A stretch of 64,000 nt of DNA from Gemmatimonadaceae bacterium (GTDB lineage Bacteria; Gemmatimonadota; Gemmatimonadetes; Gemmatimonadales; Gemmatimonadaceae). Positions 56,242 through 64,000 of the stretch are shown one piece after another; position 1 is the first letter of the stretch; each line of letters begins with the position of its first letter. The notes under the pieces were generated by a model that did not search any database, was not told the origin of the DNA, and saw only the letters and a program-made list of their open reading frames with translations. Both the position numbers and the translations under genes were made by a program. The stretch is from the NCBI GenBank assembly GCA_030835125.1, contig JAUQWM010000014.1:52183-116182 (forward strand). The letters run 5' to 3'.

Positions 56242-59158
56242 TCGTTCGGCGTTTCTCGTCGGCGGCCGCGGGCTCGAGGCTCATCTCCGCCAGGAACTGG
56301 ATCCCCCCGGTCGGCAGGTCGCCGCGCGTGGCGGCGCGGGTCAGCACGAGCCGCTCCTTCGCGCGCGTCATGCCCACGTACAGCAGGCGCCGTCCCTCTT
56401 CGACATCGAGCCGGCTCGCCGGCTTGTGCTGGGTGCCGCCGGGCAGCTCGGCGTCCTCGACCCCCACGATGTACACCCGCGAGAACTCCAGTCCCTTGGT
56501 CGAGTGCAGCGTCAGCAGGCTCACGCGATCCTGGTGCACCTCCGTCCCGTCGTGCTTCGACAGCGCGACCAGTTCCAGGAACTCGCCGACCTGGCCCGCG
56601 AGCGTCGGGCTCTCGCAGCTCGCGAGCAACCGGCGCAACCGCGCCATCGCCTGCGGATAGCGGTCATCCGCCGATCGCTCCGCACGCAGCCGCTCCATCA
56701 GCGCGGTGCCGCCCAGGCGCTCGATCACGACCTCCACGGTCGGCAGCGTGGCATCGCCGGCCAGTTCCCGCTGGACGCGGTACTGCTCCAGCGCATCGCT
56801 GTAGCGGCCTAACGCGTACACCGCCGTCGCCTTCCGCAGCTCGGCGAACTCGCGGCACCCGGGCGGCTCGGGCGAGAGCGCGAGGGCAATACCCAGGTGA
56901 TCCAGGAGGTTGGCCAGCGCGGTCTTCCGCGACCGCACCAGGCGCTCCGCATCGAGCCTGAGGAATACTCCGGCGAGCGTCTCCGAGTCGTCGAGCGCGC
57001 GATGCGCCTGCCCCACCGGAATCCCGAACCGCAGCGCCAGGTCGCCGAGCCGCCGGCTTCCCGGGTGCAACTCGCGGGCGAGGACCAGCGTGTCGTACGT
57101 CGCGAACGCATGGCCACCGAACGGCTGGCTCATCCGCTCGAGGATCGGGAAGTCGAACTGGTAGCCGTTATGCGCGACGACGACGTCCTTCCCGCAGAAG
57201 TCCCTGAACGCCGGCCACGCGTCCTCGAAGAATGGGGCGCCCACCAGTTCCGCGTCCGTGATCCCGTGCGTCGCCGCCGCGGCGGCGTGCACCGGGACCC
57301 GGGGCCGGATCAGCGACGACCAGCGTTCCACCACCACGCCATCCCGCACCCGCACCGCCGCCAGGTCCACGATCTCGGCCTTCGCGACGTCCTTGTCGGT
57401 CGTCTCGATGTCCACCGCCGTGAAGTCACGCAGGGCGCTGTCGCCGCGTCGCGTCGCGACCCATTGCAGGGCCTTGAACAGCCCCAGGGCGATCCCCATG
57501 GGAGGCACGTCATCCGCCCGAACCGGCTCTGCCTCCTCGGGACACACGGCGCCAACCCCGAACCGCGTGAAGCCGGCGCCCTGCAGCAGCGCCCGCAACG
57601 GGATTTCCAGCCCCCGCATGGGTTCCACCCAGACCATGCGACCCTCGTCCAGCGCGCTGCCCAGCCGCGTCGCGAGACGGACGACGGCGGGGTCGTCCAC
57701 CGGATCGGTCAGGTCGTCGTGGCGCTCCTCGAGCAACGTGCGGTAGACCCCAACGCGCTGCGACAGCAGTTCCTCTACCAGGTCGATCAGGTCGTCATGC
57801 TTGCGGGCCAGCGACTCCAGGTTCCGCAGCGCGAACAGCGCGCGCCACAGCTTCCTCGCCCCGGGATCGCGCCGCGGGAGCGAACGGGCGTGCGCTTCCA
57901 TCTGGGCGCGCAGCCCATCCCCGCCCTGCTCGACCCGGCTGCGCAGCACGCCCAGGAGGCTCGGCGGCAGCACCACGCGCAGGAAGTTCTCCTGGTGGAC
58001 GTCGTCCGACGGATCGGCGATGACCTTCAGCGCCGCGACCACGTAGGAAATCACCGGGTCGTCGGCCACCGCGCGACCCTGCGCCAGGCGGCACGGAATC
58101 CCAGCCGTGATCAGCGAGGCCTCGAGCGCGTCGCCGATCTCATGCCGCCGGTACAGCACGGCATAGTCGCCCCAGCGAAGGCCCGCGTCGTCGCGGTCGC
58201 GCCTGATGTCCTCGAGCAGCCAGTCGCCCTCGGCCAGTTCATCGGGAAAGTTCAGGGCGCGCACCGGATGCGGCGTCTCGTGCGTCGCGACGATGTCCTC
58301 CTTGGTGAACAGGCTCACCGGGTTCCGCCTGACGAGTGACTTGGCCAGCTCGAAGATCCGCGTCGGACACCGGTGGTTGTCGCGGAGCGTGATCCCCTTC
58401 CGCAACGCGAAGTCGTTCTGCAGCACGCCGAACAGCGAATTGTCGGCGCCGGTCCAGGAGAAGATCGACTGCTCGTCGTCCCCGACGGCGAAGATGTTCC
58501 GGTGGCCGCGCGCCAGCGCCCGGACGACTTCGTACTGACGCTGGTTCAGGTCCTGAAACTCGTCGACGAGGATGTAGTCCCATTGTGTGCGCGCGTCGTC
58601 GGCCACCGCCGGCACCGTCTCCAGCAGGTGCGCGGCCTTCACCACGAGCATGTCGAAGTCGGCCATGTTCCGGCGCTCGAGCCGCTTCACATAGTCGGCG
58701 TACGTGCGCGCGTCGCGTTCGCTGAGGTCGAAGCCCTTCAGGCGATGCAGCGTGAACGAGCCGAGGATGCTGGTGTGGAACCGGGCCGGCTGCCCGAGCC
58801 TCGCCAGCACCGCGCGCTGGTAGTGCTCGTCCGCGATGCCGAAGCCGCGCTCGAGTCCCTCATGGTGCCCATGCTGTCGCAGCAGCTCGGCGCAGAAGGC
58901 GTGGATCGTCCCGCGCTTGACGAGTTGCGCCTTCGGCCCCAGGTCATCCAGCCGGGCCCCGATCTCCTCGGCTGCCTTGTTGGTGAACGTGAACGCGATG
59001 ATTCGCGCCGGCTCGATGCCCCTCACCTCGATCAGGTGGCGGATCCGCTCGATCAGGCAGTACGTCTTCCCCGCCCCCGGACCGGCGAGCACCAGCGCGG
59101 GGCCGAGGTCGGCCTCGATCGCGGCGCGCTGTGAGGCGGTCGGGGTGAACGCCGCCAC
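56222..59158 (-). CDS. UvrD/Rep-type helicase with inserted DEDDh exonuclease domain
   Basis: The 978-aa protein is a superfamily 1 helicase: LAGPGAGKT (Walker A), TFTNKAAEEI, DEFQDLNQRQ (motif II), VGDDEQSIFSWTGA (motif III) and, near the C terminus, TLHSTKGLEFSRV (motif V) and LLYVGMTRAKERL (motif VI). Between motif IV and V, about residues 575-730, sits a complete DnaQ-like exonuclease: FTAVDIETTD (Exo I), VVAHNGYQFDFPIL (Exo II) and HRALDDSETLAG (Exo III, DEDDh). So a nuclease domain is inserted into domain 2. It starts with GTG at 59158 (MAAFTPTASQ); a TTG at 59185 is possible. TTA in GTTAGGC lies at 56807. Confidence 0.9.
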   Translation of the reverse strand: MAAFTPTASQRAAIEADLGPALVLAGPGAGKTYCLIERIRHLIEVRGIEPARIIAFTFTNKAAEEIGARLDDLGPKAQLVKRGTIHAFCAELLRQHGHHEGLERGFGIADEHYQRAVLARLGQPARFHTSILGSFTLHRLKGFDLSERDARTYADYVKRLERRNMADFDMLVVKAAHLLETVPAVADDARTQWDYILVDEFQDLNQRQYEVVRALARGHRNIFAVGDDEQSIFSWTGADNSLFGVLQNDFALRKGITLRDNHRCPTRIFELAKSLVRRNPVSLFTKEDIVATHETPHPVRALNFPDELAEGDWLLEDIRRDRDDAGLRWGDYAVLYRRHEIGDALEASLITAGIPCRLAQGRAVADDPVISYVVAALKVIADPSDDVHQENFLRVVLPPSLLGVLRSRVEQGGDGLRAQMEAHARSLPRRDPGARKLWRALFALRNLESLARKHDDLIDLVEELLSQRVGVYRTLLEERHDDLTDPVDDPAVVRLATRLGSALDEGRMVWVEPMRGLEIPLRALLQGAGFTRFGVGAVCPEEAEPVRADDVPPMGIALGLFKALQWVATRRGDSALRDFTAVDIETTDKDVAKAEIVDLAAVRVRDGVVVERWSSLIRPRVPVHAAAAATHGITDAELVGAPFFEDAWPAFRDFCGKDVVVAHNGYQFDFPILERMSQPFGGHAFATYDTLVLARELHPGSRRLGDLALRFGIPVGQAHRALDDSETLAGVFLRLDAERLVRSRKTALANLLDHLGIALALSPEPPGCREFAELRKATAVYALGRYSDALEQYRVQRELAGDATLPTVEVVIERLGGTALMERLRAERSADDRYPQAMARLRRLLASCESPTLAGQVGEFLELVALSKHDGTEVHQDRVSLLTLHSTKGLEFSRVYIVGVEDAELPGGTQHKPASRLDVEEGRRLLYVGMTRAKERLVLTRAATRGDLPTGGIQFLAEMSLEPAAADEKRRTTTGTPS

Positions 59159-59340
59159 CTCAGCCGCCCACCGGCAGGGAACCAACGTTGGATCGCACGA
59201 CTTCGTCCTTGTGCAGGATGCGGGACAACGAAAGCTACGCTGGTCAGCGACAGAAGCGGGGCGCCTGCCTTGACCGCCGCCCGCCAGCCGCGGATTTTCG
59301 TTGGATCAACCACATGCATGGCAATCGGAGGAGCAGGACC

Positions 59341-60003
59341 ATGGCACTGGCACTTGGCGACATCGCACCGGATTTCGAGGCAAGGACCACTGAAGGGACC
59401 ATCCGCTTCCACGAATGGCTGGGTGATTCGTGGGGCGTGCTCTTCTCGCACCCCAAGGATTTCACCCCCATCTGCACGACGGAACTCGGCTACATGGCGC
59501 GCATCAAGCCCGAGTTCGACAAGCGCGGCGTGAAGATCATCGGCCTCTCGGTCGACCCGATCGACCGGCACGCGAAGTGGGCGGACGACATCCGTGAGAC
59601 GCAGGGAACCGCGCCGAACTTTCCCATGATCGGAGACGACGATTTCAACGTGTCGAAGCTCTACGGCATGCTGCCGGCGAGCGTCTCCGGCGACCCGCTC
59701 GTGCGCACGGCGGCCGACAACCAGACGGTCCGCAACGTCTTCGTCGTCGGACCGGACAAGAAGGTGAAGCTGATCCTCGTCTACCCCATGACCACGGGCC
59801 GCAACTTCGACGAGGTGCTCCGGGTGATCGACTCGCTGCAACTCACGGCGAAGCACAAGGTCTCCACCCCGGTCAACTGGAAGAACGGCGAGGACGTAAT
59901 CATCGCCGGCTCGGTCTCGGACGAGGACGCTCGCAAGGTGTATCCGGACGGCTGGAAGTCGCCCAGGCCATACATCCGGATCGTGCCCCAGCCGGGATCC
60001 TGA
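59341..60003 (+). CDS. 1-Cys peroxiredoxin (Prx6 type)
   Basis: The 220-aa protein reduces hydroperoxides. The active-site motif is HPKDFTPICTTELG with peroxidatic Cys45, and no second resolving Cys is evident. DPIDRHAKWADDI and the C-terminal domain (NGEDVIIAGSV, SPRPYIRIVPQPG) are characteristic of the Prx6/AhpE-like group. A strong ribosome-binding site (GGAGGAGCAGG) precedes the ATG at 59341. It ends at a terminator. Confidence 0.95.
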   Translation: MALALGDIAPDFEARTTEGTIRFHEWLGDSWGVLFSHPKDFTPICTTELGYMARIKPEFDKRGVKIIGLSVDPIDRHAKWADDIRETQGTAPNFPMIGDDDFNVSKLYGMLPASVSGDPLVRTAADNQTVRNVFVVGPDKKVKLILVYPMTTGRNFDEVLRVIDSLQLTAKHKVSTPVNWKNGEDVIIAGSVSDEDARKVYPDGWKSPRPYIRIVPQPGS

Positions 60004-60022
60004 CCCCTGCCGCGCCCCCCGG

Positions 60023-60050
60023 ACCCCGCGAAGCCAGGCCTTCGCGGGGT
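60023..60050 (+). terminator. Terminator after the peroxiredoxin gene
   Basis: A perfect 11-bp stem (ACCCCGCGAAG with CTTCGCGGGGT) and a 6-nt loop, followed by TTCGTCGTTGT, starting 20 nt after the stop codon. Confidence 0.65.
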
Positions 60051-60070
60051 TCGTCGTTGTCGAGCATCAA

Positions 60071-60142
60071 ACCCCAGCCCCAGCCCCAGCCCCAGCCCCA
60101 GCCCGAAGCGGCAGCAGCAGCAAGCCGCAATCAGCACGCAGC
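60071..60142 (+). repeat. Interspersed repeat, right arm only (copy E)
   Basis: Five CCCCAG hexamers followed by the arm, ending CCGCAATCAGCACGCAGC. It lies between two convergent genes, with no left arm nearby. The other strand has five GGGG runs and is a G-quadruplex candidate. Confidence 0.88.
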
Positions 60143-60159
60143 CCCGTACGTGGTAGTAC

Positions 60160-60789
60160 CTAACGCATAAGTCCAAGCTGCTCGGCAAAGCTGCGCTCCG
60201 CCCTGCGCCGGATCGCGGGCATCAGCACCAGGCGGATCCCCACGATCCCGACCCGGGCCCATCGCCAGTACCGACGGAACCGCGCCCGGGCCTCGTCATC
60301 GGTGGCCACCGCACGGGTCTCGTGCGAGAAGAGCGTAGCCGAGGGTCCCAGCGGGAACGCCTCGAGCGACCACGCGATCTTGACCTGTCCCGGCACGTCG
60401 TACGCCCGGAAGTCTCCGGGCGCGATGGGCGTGAACGTCGCGTTGGCTTGCCAGGGTTGACAGGCGGCGCCACAGACGACGAGGCGATCCGGCTCGTCGA
60501 CGAGCTTTCCCCATCCCAGCGCCAGCGTTTCTTCCAGGATGCCCTTTGGTTCCCGGGGGGGAACCGACCTGGCGCGCATCAGGATCTCCCGCAGGCGGAA
60601 CGTCGCGCGGACGATCGGCAGGGACTGCATGTCGATGGTGGTCGCCACCTGCATCACTACCGCCGCGGGCGCCTCGACCGTCATCGAGAAGCGCTCGCGG
60701 ATGTCGGAAGCGGGCATGAATGCATCGAGCGGCACCGGCCGCTGGCGGAGAGGCGCGCGCCGTCGGGCGGCGAGGACTGCGGTAGTCAT
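60160..60789 (-). CDS. SRPBCC-like protein, 209 aa
   Basis: The protein resembles the START/Bet v 1 (SRPBCC) fold: SMTVEAPAAVVMQVATTI is the usual first strand and helix, and VKIAWSLEAFPLGPSATLFS and ETRAVATDDEARARFRRYW near the C terminus match the family. An AGGAG ribosome-binding site precedes the ATG at 60789; the longer frame to 60852 is unlikely. Function is unknown; ligand binding or cyclase-like roles are typical. Confidence 0.75.
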   Translation of the reverse strand: MTTAVLAARRRAPLRQRPVPLDAFMPASDIRERFSMTVEAPAAVVMQVATTIDMQSLPIVRATFRLREILMRARSVPPREPKGILEETLALGWGKLVDEPDRLVVCGAACQPWQANATFTPIAPGDFRAYDVPGQVKIAWSLEAFPLGPSATLFSHETRAVATDDEARARFRRYWRWARVGIVGIRLVLMPAIRRRAERSFAEQLGLMR

Positions 60790-60905
60790 CCCGGGCTCCT
60801 GGAATCTGCTCTTCCACGAAACGCCGCCGCCCGCTCCCGGGACGTCCGGCATTCACCCGCGATCGCGTCAAGGATCAGACGACCTCGCCGAGGTGGCCCT
60901 GATGC

Positions 60906-61340
60906 CTATGCCTCGCCGGGTGTCTCCTCATCGCCCGTGTCGCCGGGCGCACCGCCCTTCCGCCGTGCCCGTGCATCGCGCGCGACCTGCGCAAGCCGGG
61001 CGTACCCCGCGCGGATGGCATCCTGCTGCTCCTCTTCCAGGTCCTCGATGTCGAGCAGCGCATTGCGGGCGCCCTCGGTGGCGCGGATCAACTCGTCCAG
61101 CTTCACCTGGACGGCCTCCGAATCGCGGTTCTGCGTGTGCTGGATGAGGAAGACCATCAGGAAGGTGACGACCGTGGTGCCGGTGTTGATCACCAGTTGC
61201 CAGGTGTCGCTGTAGCCGAACAGCGGGCCGGTCGCGGCCCAGATCACCACGACCAGGGCGGCCCCGAGGAACGTCATCGGGCGGCCGGCGGCGCGGGAAG
61301 TCGTCTTCGCGAAACGTGCAAACCATGACGTGGAGTTCAT
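60906..61340 (-). CDS. Low-affinity iron permease family protein
   Basis: The 144-aa protein has two hydrophobic helices (PMTFLGAALVVVIWAATGP and LVINTGTTVVTFLMVFLIQ, about 21-67) with NRDSEAVQVKLDELIRA after them, the signature of the bacterial low-affinity iron permease family (Fet4-related). A GGAGGAG ribosome-binding site precedes the ATG at 61340. The tail is charged. Real iron transport by the bacterial members is not proven. Confidence 0.88.
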   Translation of the reverse strand: MNSTSWFARFAKTTSRAAGRPMTFLGAALVVVIWAATGPLFGYSDTWQLVINTGTTVVTFLMVFLIQHTQNRDSEAVQVKLDELIRATEGARNALLDIEDLEEEQQDAIRAGYARLAQVARDARARRKGGAPGDTGDEETPGEA

Positions 61341-61356
61341 GCCTCTCCTCCGGGGG

Positions 61357-61743
61357 TTACGTCATTGAGGCGCCGCGTTCCACTAGAAGTTCCCGCAACA
61401 CCGATCGATGACAGCCTGCCTCATCCGCGCAGTAGCATCCGATCGAGAAGTCCGCGACGTGCGACAGCGCCGCCAGGAGGTCGAGCGCGGCGGTCGCGTC
61501 TGGCCGCGACATCTCGCGGCGGAACCTGCGGATGAACGTCGCCCATTCCTTCTCACTGCCGGCGTGCAGCCCGAGCTTCACCGTCTCCGCGCTCGGCGAG
61601 AGGACCGGGAACCAGGCGTCGTAGTAGTCACGCGTGGCGAACTCCGCCTTCGGAACACCGCGCGGCGGGCGTCTCACCGTCCCGATGCGGACACCTTCGC
61701 CGGGGAGTCGCGGGGAACCCAGACGAACGACGCGAATGGCCAA
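61357..61743 (-). CDS. DUF488-family protein
   Basis: The 128-aa protein matches DUF488: the N-terminal RVVRLGSPRLPGEGVRIGT, the middle YYDAWFPVLSPS, and the C-terminal SIGCYCADEAGCHRSVLREL with the conserved CxxxxxCHR motif. Function is unknown. It is 16 nt upstream of the iron-permease-like gene on the same strand. Confidence 0.85.
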   Translation of the reverse strand: MAIRVVRLGSPRLPGEGVRIGTVRRPPRGVPKAEFATRDYYDAWFPVLSPSAETVKLGLHAGSEKEWATFIRRFRREMSRPDATAALDLLAALSHVADFSIGCYCADEAGCHRSVLRELLVERGASMT

Positions 61744-61942
61744 GCGATCCGGGCCTCAGGGAGGGGTGGTAGCTGCCTGGAATCGCCGGCATCAGGCCCG
61801 CCGGGATCCGATCGGCGCTGGTGAGATCTAGGACCGTGCCGGAGCGCCCGCAACGTGGCGCCGAACCGCGGTCACCGTCCTCAGGCTCTCCCGTCGCCAT
61901 GCGTTCCGGGCTATCCTCGATCTGTCCGCTGTTCCCGCCACG
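61744..61942. other. Divergent intergenic region
   Basis: About 200 nt between the divergent DUF488 and M1-peptidase genes. It must hold promoters for both, but I cannot place them; I see no repeat arm, in contrast to the region downstream of the M1 gene. Confidence 0.5.
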
Positions 61943-63976
61943 ATGTCGTCCATGGATCCACTCATGCGCCGCTCGCTTCGTCACACGGTCCTGCTCCTGG
62001 CCCTGCCATCCCTCGCCGCCGCCCAGCGCGGGGCGCCGACGGGGGCTCCGCCGACCGGGGCGCCCGACCGCGCCGTCCGGCGCGATATCCCCATCACGAA
62101 TGCCATCAGGAAGGCGTACGCGGCGGGCACCCGGGACTCGACCGGCAAGCCGGGGCGCAACTACTGGCAGATCAAGACCGACTACACCATCCAGGCGCGG
62201 ATCGACCCGGCGACGCAGGTCCTTACCGGCAGCGAGACCATCACGCTGCATAACGCCAGTCCCGATGCGCTGAGCGAGATCCGGCTCCGGCTGGACCACA
62301 ACCTCTATCGTCCCACCGTGACCCAGGGACTCTCGGTGCCCGCCGAGACCACAGAGGGGATGGTGATCACGAAGATCGCAGTAAACGGCGTCGAGGTGGA
62401 CCTGAACGCCCCGCCGCCGCAGGGCCGCGGCGGACGTGGCGGAGCGGCAGCCCCCGGGACGCTCCGGGCGACGGGTCTGGACCAGACGAATGGTCGAGTG
62501 CTCCTCGCGACACCGATCGCGTCGAAGGGAACCGCCACGCTCGCGATCGACTGGCACACGAAGCTGCCTGGCGGACCGGGCGGCCAGGGCCACCGCATGA
62601 CGCAGCGCTGGGCGGACACGCTCTTCCAGCCCACCCAGTGGTTTCCACGCGTCGCCAAGTACGACGACCTCCGCGGCTGGGACACCAACATCTACCTCGG
62701 CCCCTCCGAGTTCTACAACAACTTCGGCAGGTTCGACGTGCGCATAACGATGCCCGCCGGCTGGATCGTGAGCGGCACGGGCGTGCTCCAGAACCCGAAC
62801 GAGGTTCTCACCTCCGCGGCGCGCACGCGGCTGGCGCAGGTGCTGAAGACCGACTCGATCACCACCATCGTCGGAGAGAACGAGGTCGGACCGGGACAGG
62901 CCACCGCCGCCGGCGACCAGCTCACCTGGCACTTCGTGGCCGACACCGTGAACGACTTTGCCTGGGCGACGGCGAAGAAGTTCGTCTGGACCGCGACGCG
63001 GGCCACGATTCCCGGCAAGGGCCCGGTCCCGATCCACATGGTCTACCTCCCGGGGCGCGCCAACCTGTTCCGCGACGCCGGCCAGATCACGCGCCATGCC
63101 CTCGAGTTCTACTCGAAGCTCTGGGCCCCGTACCCGTTCCCGCAGCTCACCCTGCAGGACGGACCCAGCGCCGGCATGGAGTACCCGATGGTGATCAACT
63201 CCAACCGCGGCGCCGCCGACCACGAGACGGGCCACCAGTGGTGGCCGATGATGGTCGGGAACAACGAGACCTGGTACGGCTGGATGGATGAAGGCTTCAA
63301 CCAGTACATGAACATCCTCTCCGACGCCGACGCCGAGAAACAGCCCCCGGTGCTGGACGGCGTCGGGCAGAGCTACGGCAGGATCAGCGGTGACGAATGG
63401 GAAGCGCCGCTGATGTGGAACGCGAACTGGGCCGGCCCCATGTACGGGTTCCAGACCTATTCGAAGACCCCGCTCATGCTGTCGATGCTGGGTGGCATCG
63501 TCGGCGACAGCGCGGTCCAGCGCGCGCACGCCGCGTACACGAAGGCGTGGGCCTGGAAGCACCCGTCGCCCTGGGACTACATGTTCTTCATGAGCAGCCA
63601 GCTCCAGCAGGATCTCGGCTGGTTCTGGTACTCCTGGTTGTTCACCACCGAACGCGTGGACGGCCGCATCCAGTCGGTGGCGACGTCAGGCGGCAAGACG
63701 ACCGTCACCGTCCGGCAGGACGGACAGATGCCGTCGCCGGTCGTTCTCAAGGTGGAGTTCGAACCGTCGGGTGTGGCGATCCAGCGCATGGAGAACTCGC
63801 GCATGGTCGACAGCACCACGGCCATCGTGACGTGGCCGGTAAGCGTCTGGTTCAACGGCAGCCGGACGTTCGCCGCGACGATGGACTTCGGCGGCCGGGC
63901 AATCCGGAAGGTCACGCTCGACCCATTCGGGAGGTTCCCGGACCGGGATCCCGCGGACAACGTGTGGCCGAAGTAG
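61943..63976 (+). CDS. M1-family metallopeptidase, exported
   Basis: The 677-aa protein has a signal peptide (about 1-28, ending LAAAQ). The gluzincin zinc site is complete: HETGHQWW (His427, Glu428, His431) and, 18 residues on, Glu450 in MDEGFNQY. The exopeptidase motif GxMEN appears as AGMEY, with Tyr for Asn, so aminopeptidase specificity may be altered. A Gly/Arg-rich loop (QGRGGRGGAAAP) sits at about 155. The stop codon TAG overlaps the first base of a heptamer array. Confidence 0.92.
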   Translation: MSSMDPLMRRSLRHTVLLLALPSLAAAQRGAPTGAPPTGAPDRAVRRDIPITNAIRKAYAAGTRDSTGKPGRNYWQIKTDYTIQARIDPATQVLTGSETITLHNASPDALSEIRLRLDHNLYRPTVTQGLSVPAETTEGMVITKIAVNGVEVDLNAPPPQGRGGRGGAAAPGTLRATGLDQTNGRVLLATPIASKGTATLAIDWHTKLPGGPGGQGHRMTQRWADTLFQPTQWFPRVAKYDDLRGWDTNIYLGPSEFYNNFGRFDVRITMPAGWIVSGTGVLQNPNEVLTSAARTRLAQVLKTDSITTIVGENEVGPGQATAAGDQLTWHFVADTVNDFAWATAKKFVWTATRATIPGKGPVPIHMVYLPGRANLFRDAGQITRHALEFYSKLWAPYPFPQLTLQDGPSAGMEYPMVINSNRGAADHETGHQWWPMMVGNNETWYGWMDEGFNQYMNILSDADAEKQPPVLDGVGQSYGRISGDEWEAPLMWNANWAGPMYGFQTYSKTPLMLSMLGGIVGDSAVQRAHAAYTKAWAWKHPSPWDYMFFMSSQLQQDLGWFWYSWLFTTERVDGRIQSVATSGGKTTVTVRQDGQMPSPVVLKVEFEPSGVAIQRMENSRMVDSTTAIVTWPVSVWFNGSRTFAATMDFGGRAIRKVTLDPFGRFPDRDPADNVWPK

Positions 63977-64000
63977 GGTTGAGGGTCGAGGGTCGAGGGG
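63976..64000 (+). repeat. Heptamer tandem repeat running off the window
   Basis: GGGTTGA, GGGTCGA, GGGTCGA, GGGG, the same heptamer as at 7891-7925. The array continues beyond the window. Confidence 0.9.

Overview
The window is one contiguous piece of a very GC-rich bacterial chromosome, gene-dense on both strands, with no rRNA, tRNA, CRISPR array, transposase or prophage gene that I can see. The gene mix points to Gemmatimonadota (inference from content, not from a marker gene): several Pkn-type Ser/Thr kinases with C-terminal sensor domains, secreted S9, M1, M20 and M56 peptidases, a BNR/sortilin-type propeller protein, an ADOP-type orphan ABC permease, HEAT-repeat secreted proteins behind an ECF sigma factor, and a Ku/LigD repair system. 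Most reading is high-confidence at family level; substrates are mostly unknown.

Layout. 1-2637 (minus): a translationally coupled set (D-amino-acid aminotransferase, periplasmic asparaginase, M20 peptidase cut by the window edge). 2798-6189 (minus): ECF sigma factor, membrane anti-sigma-like protein and two HEAT-repeat exported proteins. 6291-8005: a DASS transporter gene bracketed by compound inverted repeats. 8016-15265: D-threonine-aldolase-like enzyme, CutC, small proteins, an S9 peptidase, a propeller protein and an APC permease. 15398-24300 (plus): ADOP permease, lipoprotein, 2-hydroxyacid dehydrogenase, DUF819 protein, an FHA-membrane-lytic transglycosylase fusion, and a BlaI/M56 pair with a palindromic operator. 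24341-35627: DUF2723 membrane protein, kinase 1, a large S9 peptidase, a sulfotransferase and a DEAD-box helicase. 35643-48442: small proteins, the sortilin-like protein, secreted proteins, a GNAT, a cytochrome c/monooxygenase-like protein, kinase 2 and a beta-barrel. 48572-59158: the repair-rich block (LigD, kinase 3, outer-membrane protein, Ku, DUF72, UvrD helicase with an inserted exonuclease). 59341-64000: 1-Cys peroxiredoxin, small proteins and an M1 peptidase. No gene-free stretch exceeds 300 bases.

Four patterns stand out. (1) An interspersed repeat with arms around the core GTGCTGATTGC and a CCCCAG-rich middle occurs at five places; two copies are complete small inverted repeats, one pair brackets the DASS gene as a 38-bp perfect inverted repeat with heptamer arrays just inside each arm. 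(2) Heptamer tandem repeats recur between genes and, unusually, inside ligD, at its stop codon and directly in front of ku. (3) Thirteen of the fourteen in-frame TTA leucine codons I found lie in the heptamer GTTAGGC. (4) Signalling links: three Ser/Thr kinases, an FHA domain fused to a cell-wall lytic enzyme, an ECF sigma operon with HEAT-repeat effectors and a BlaI/M56 pair whose protease also carries a HEAT-like tail.
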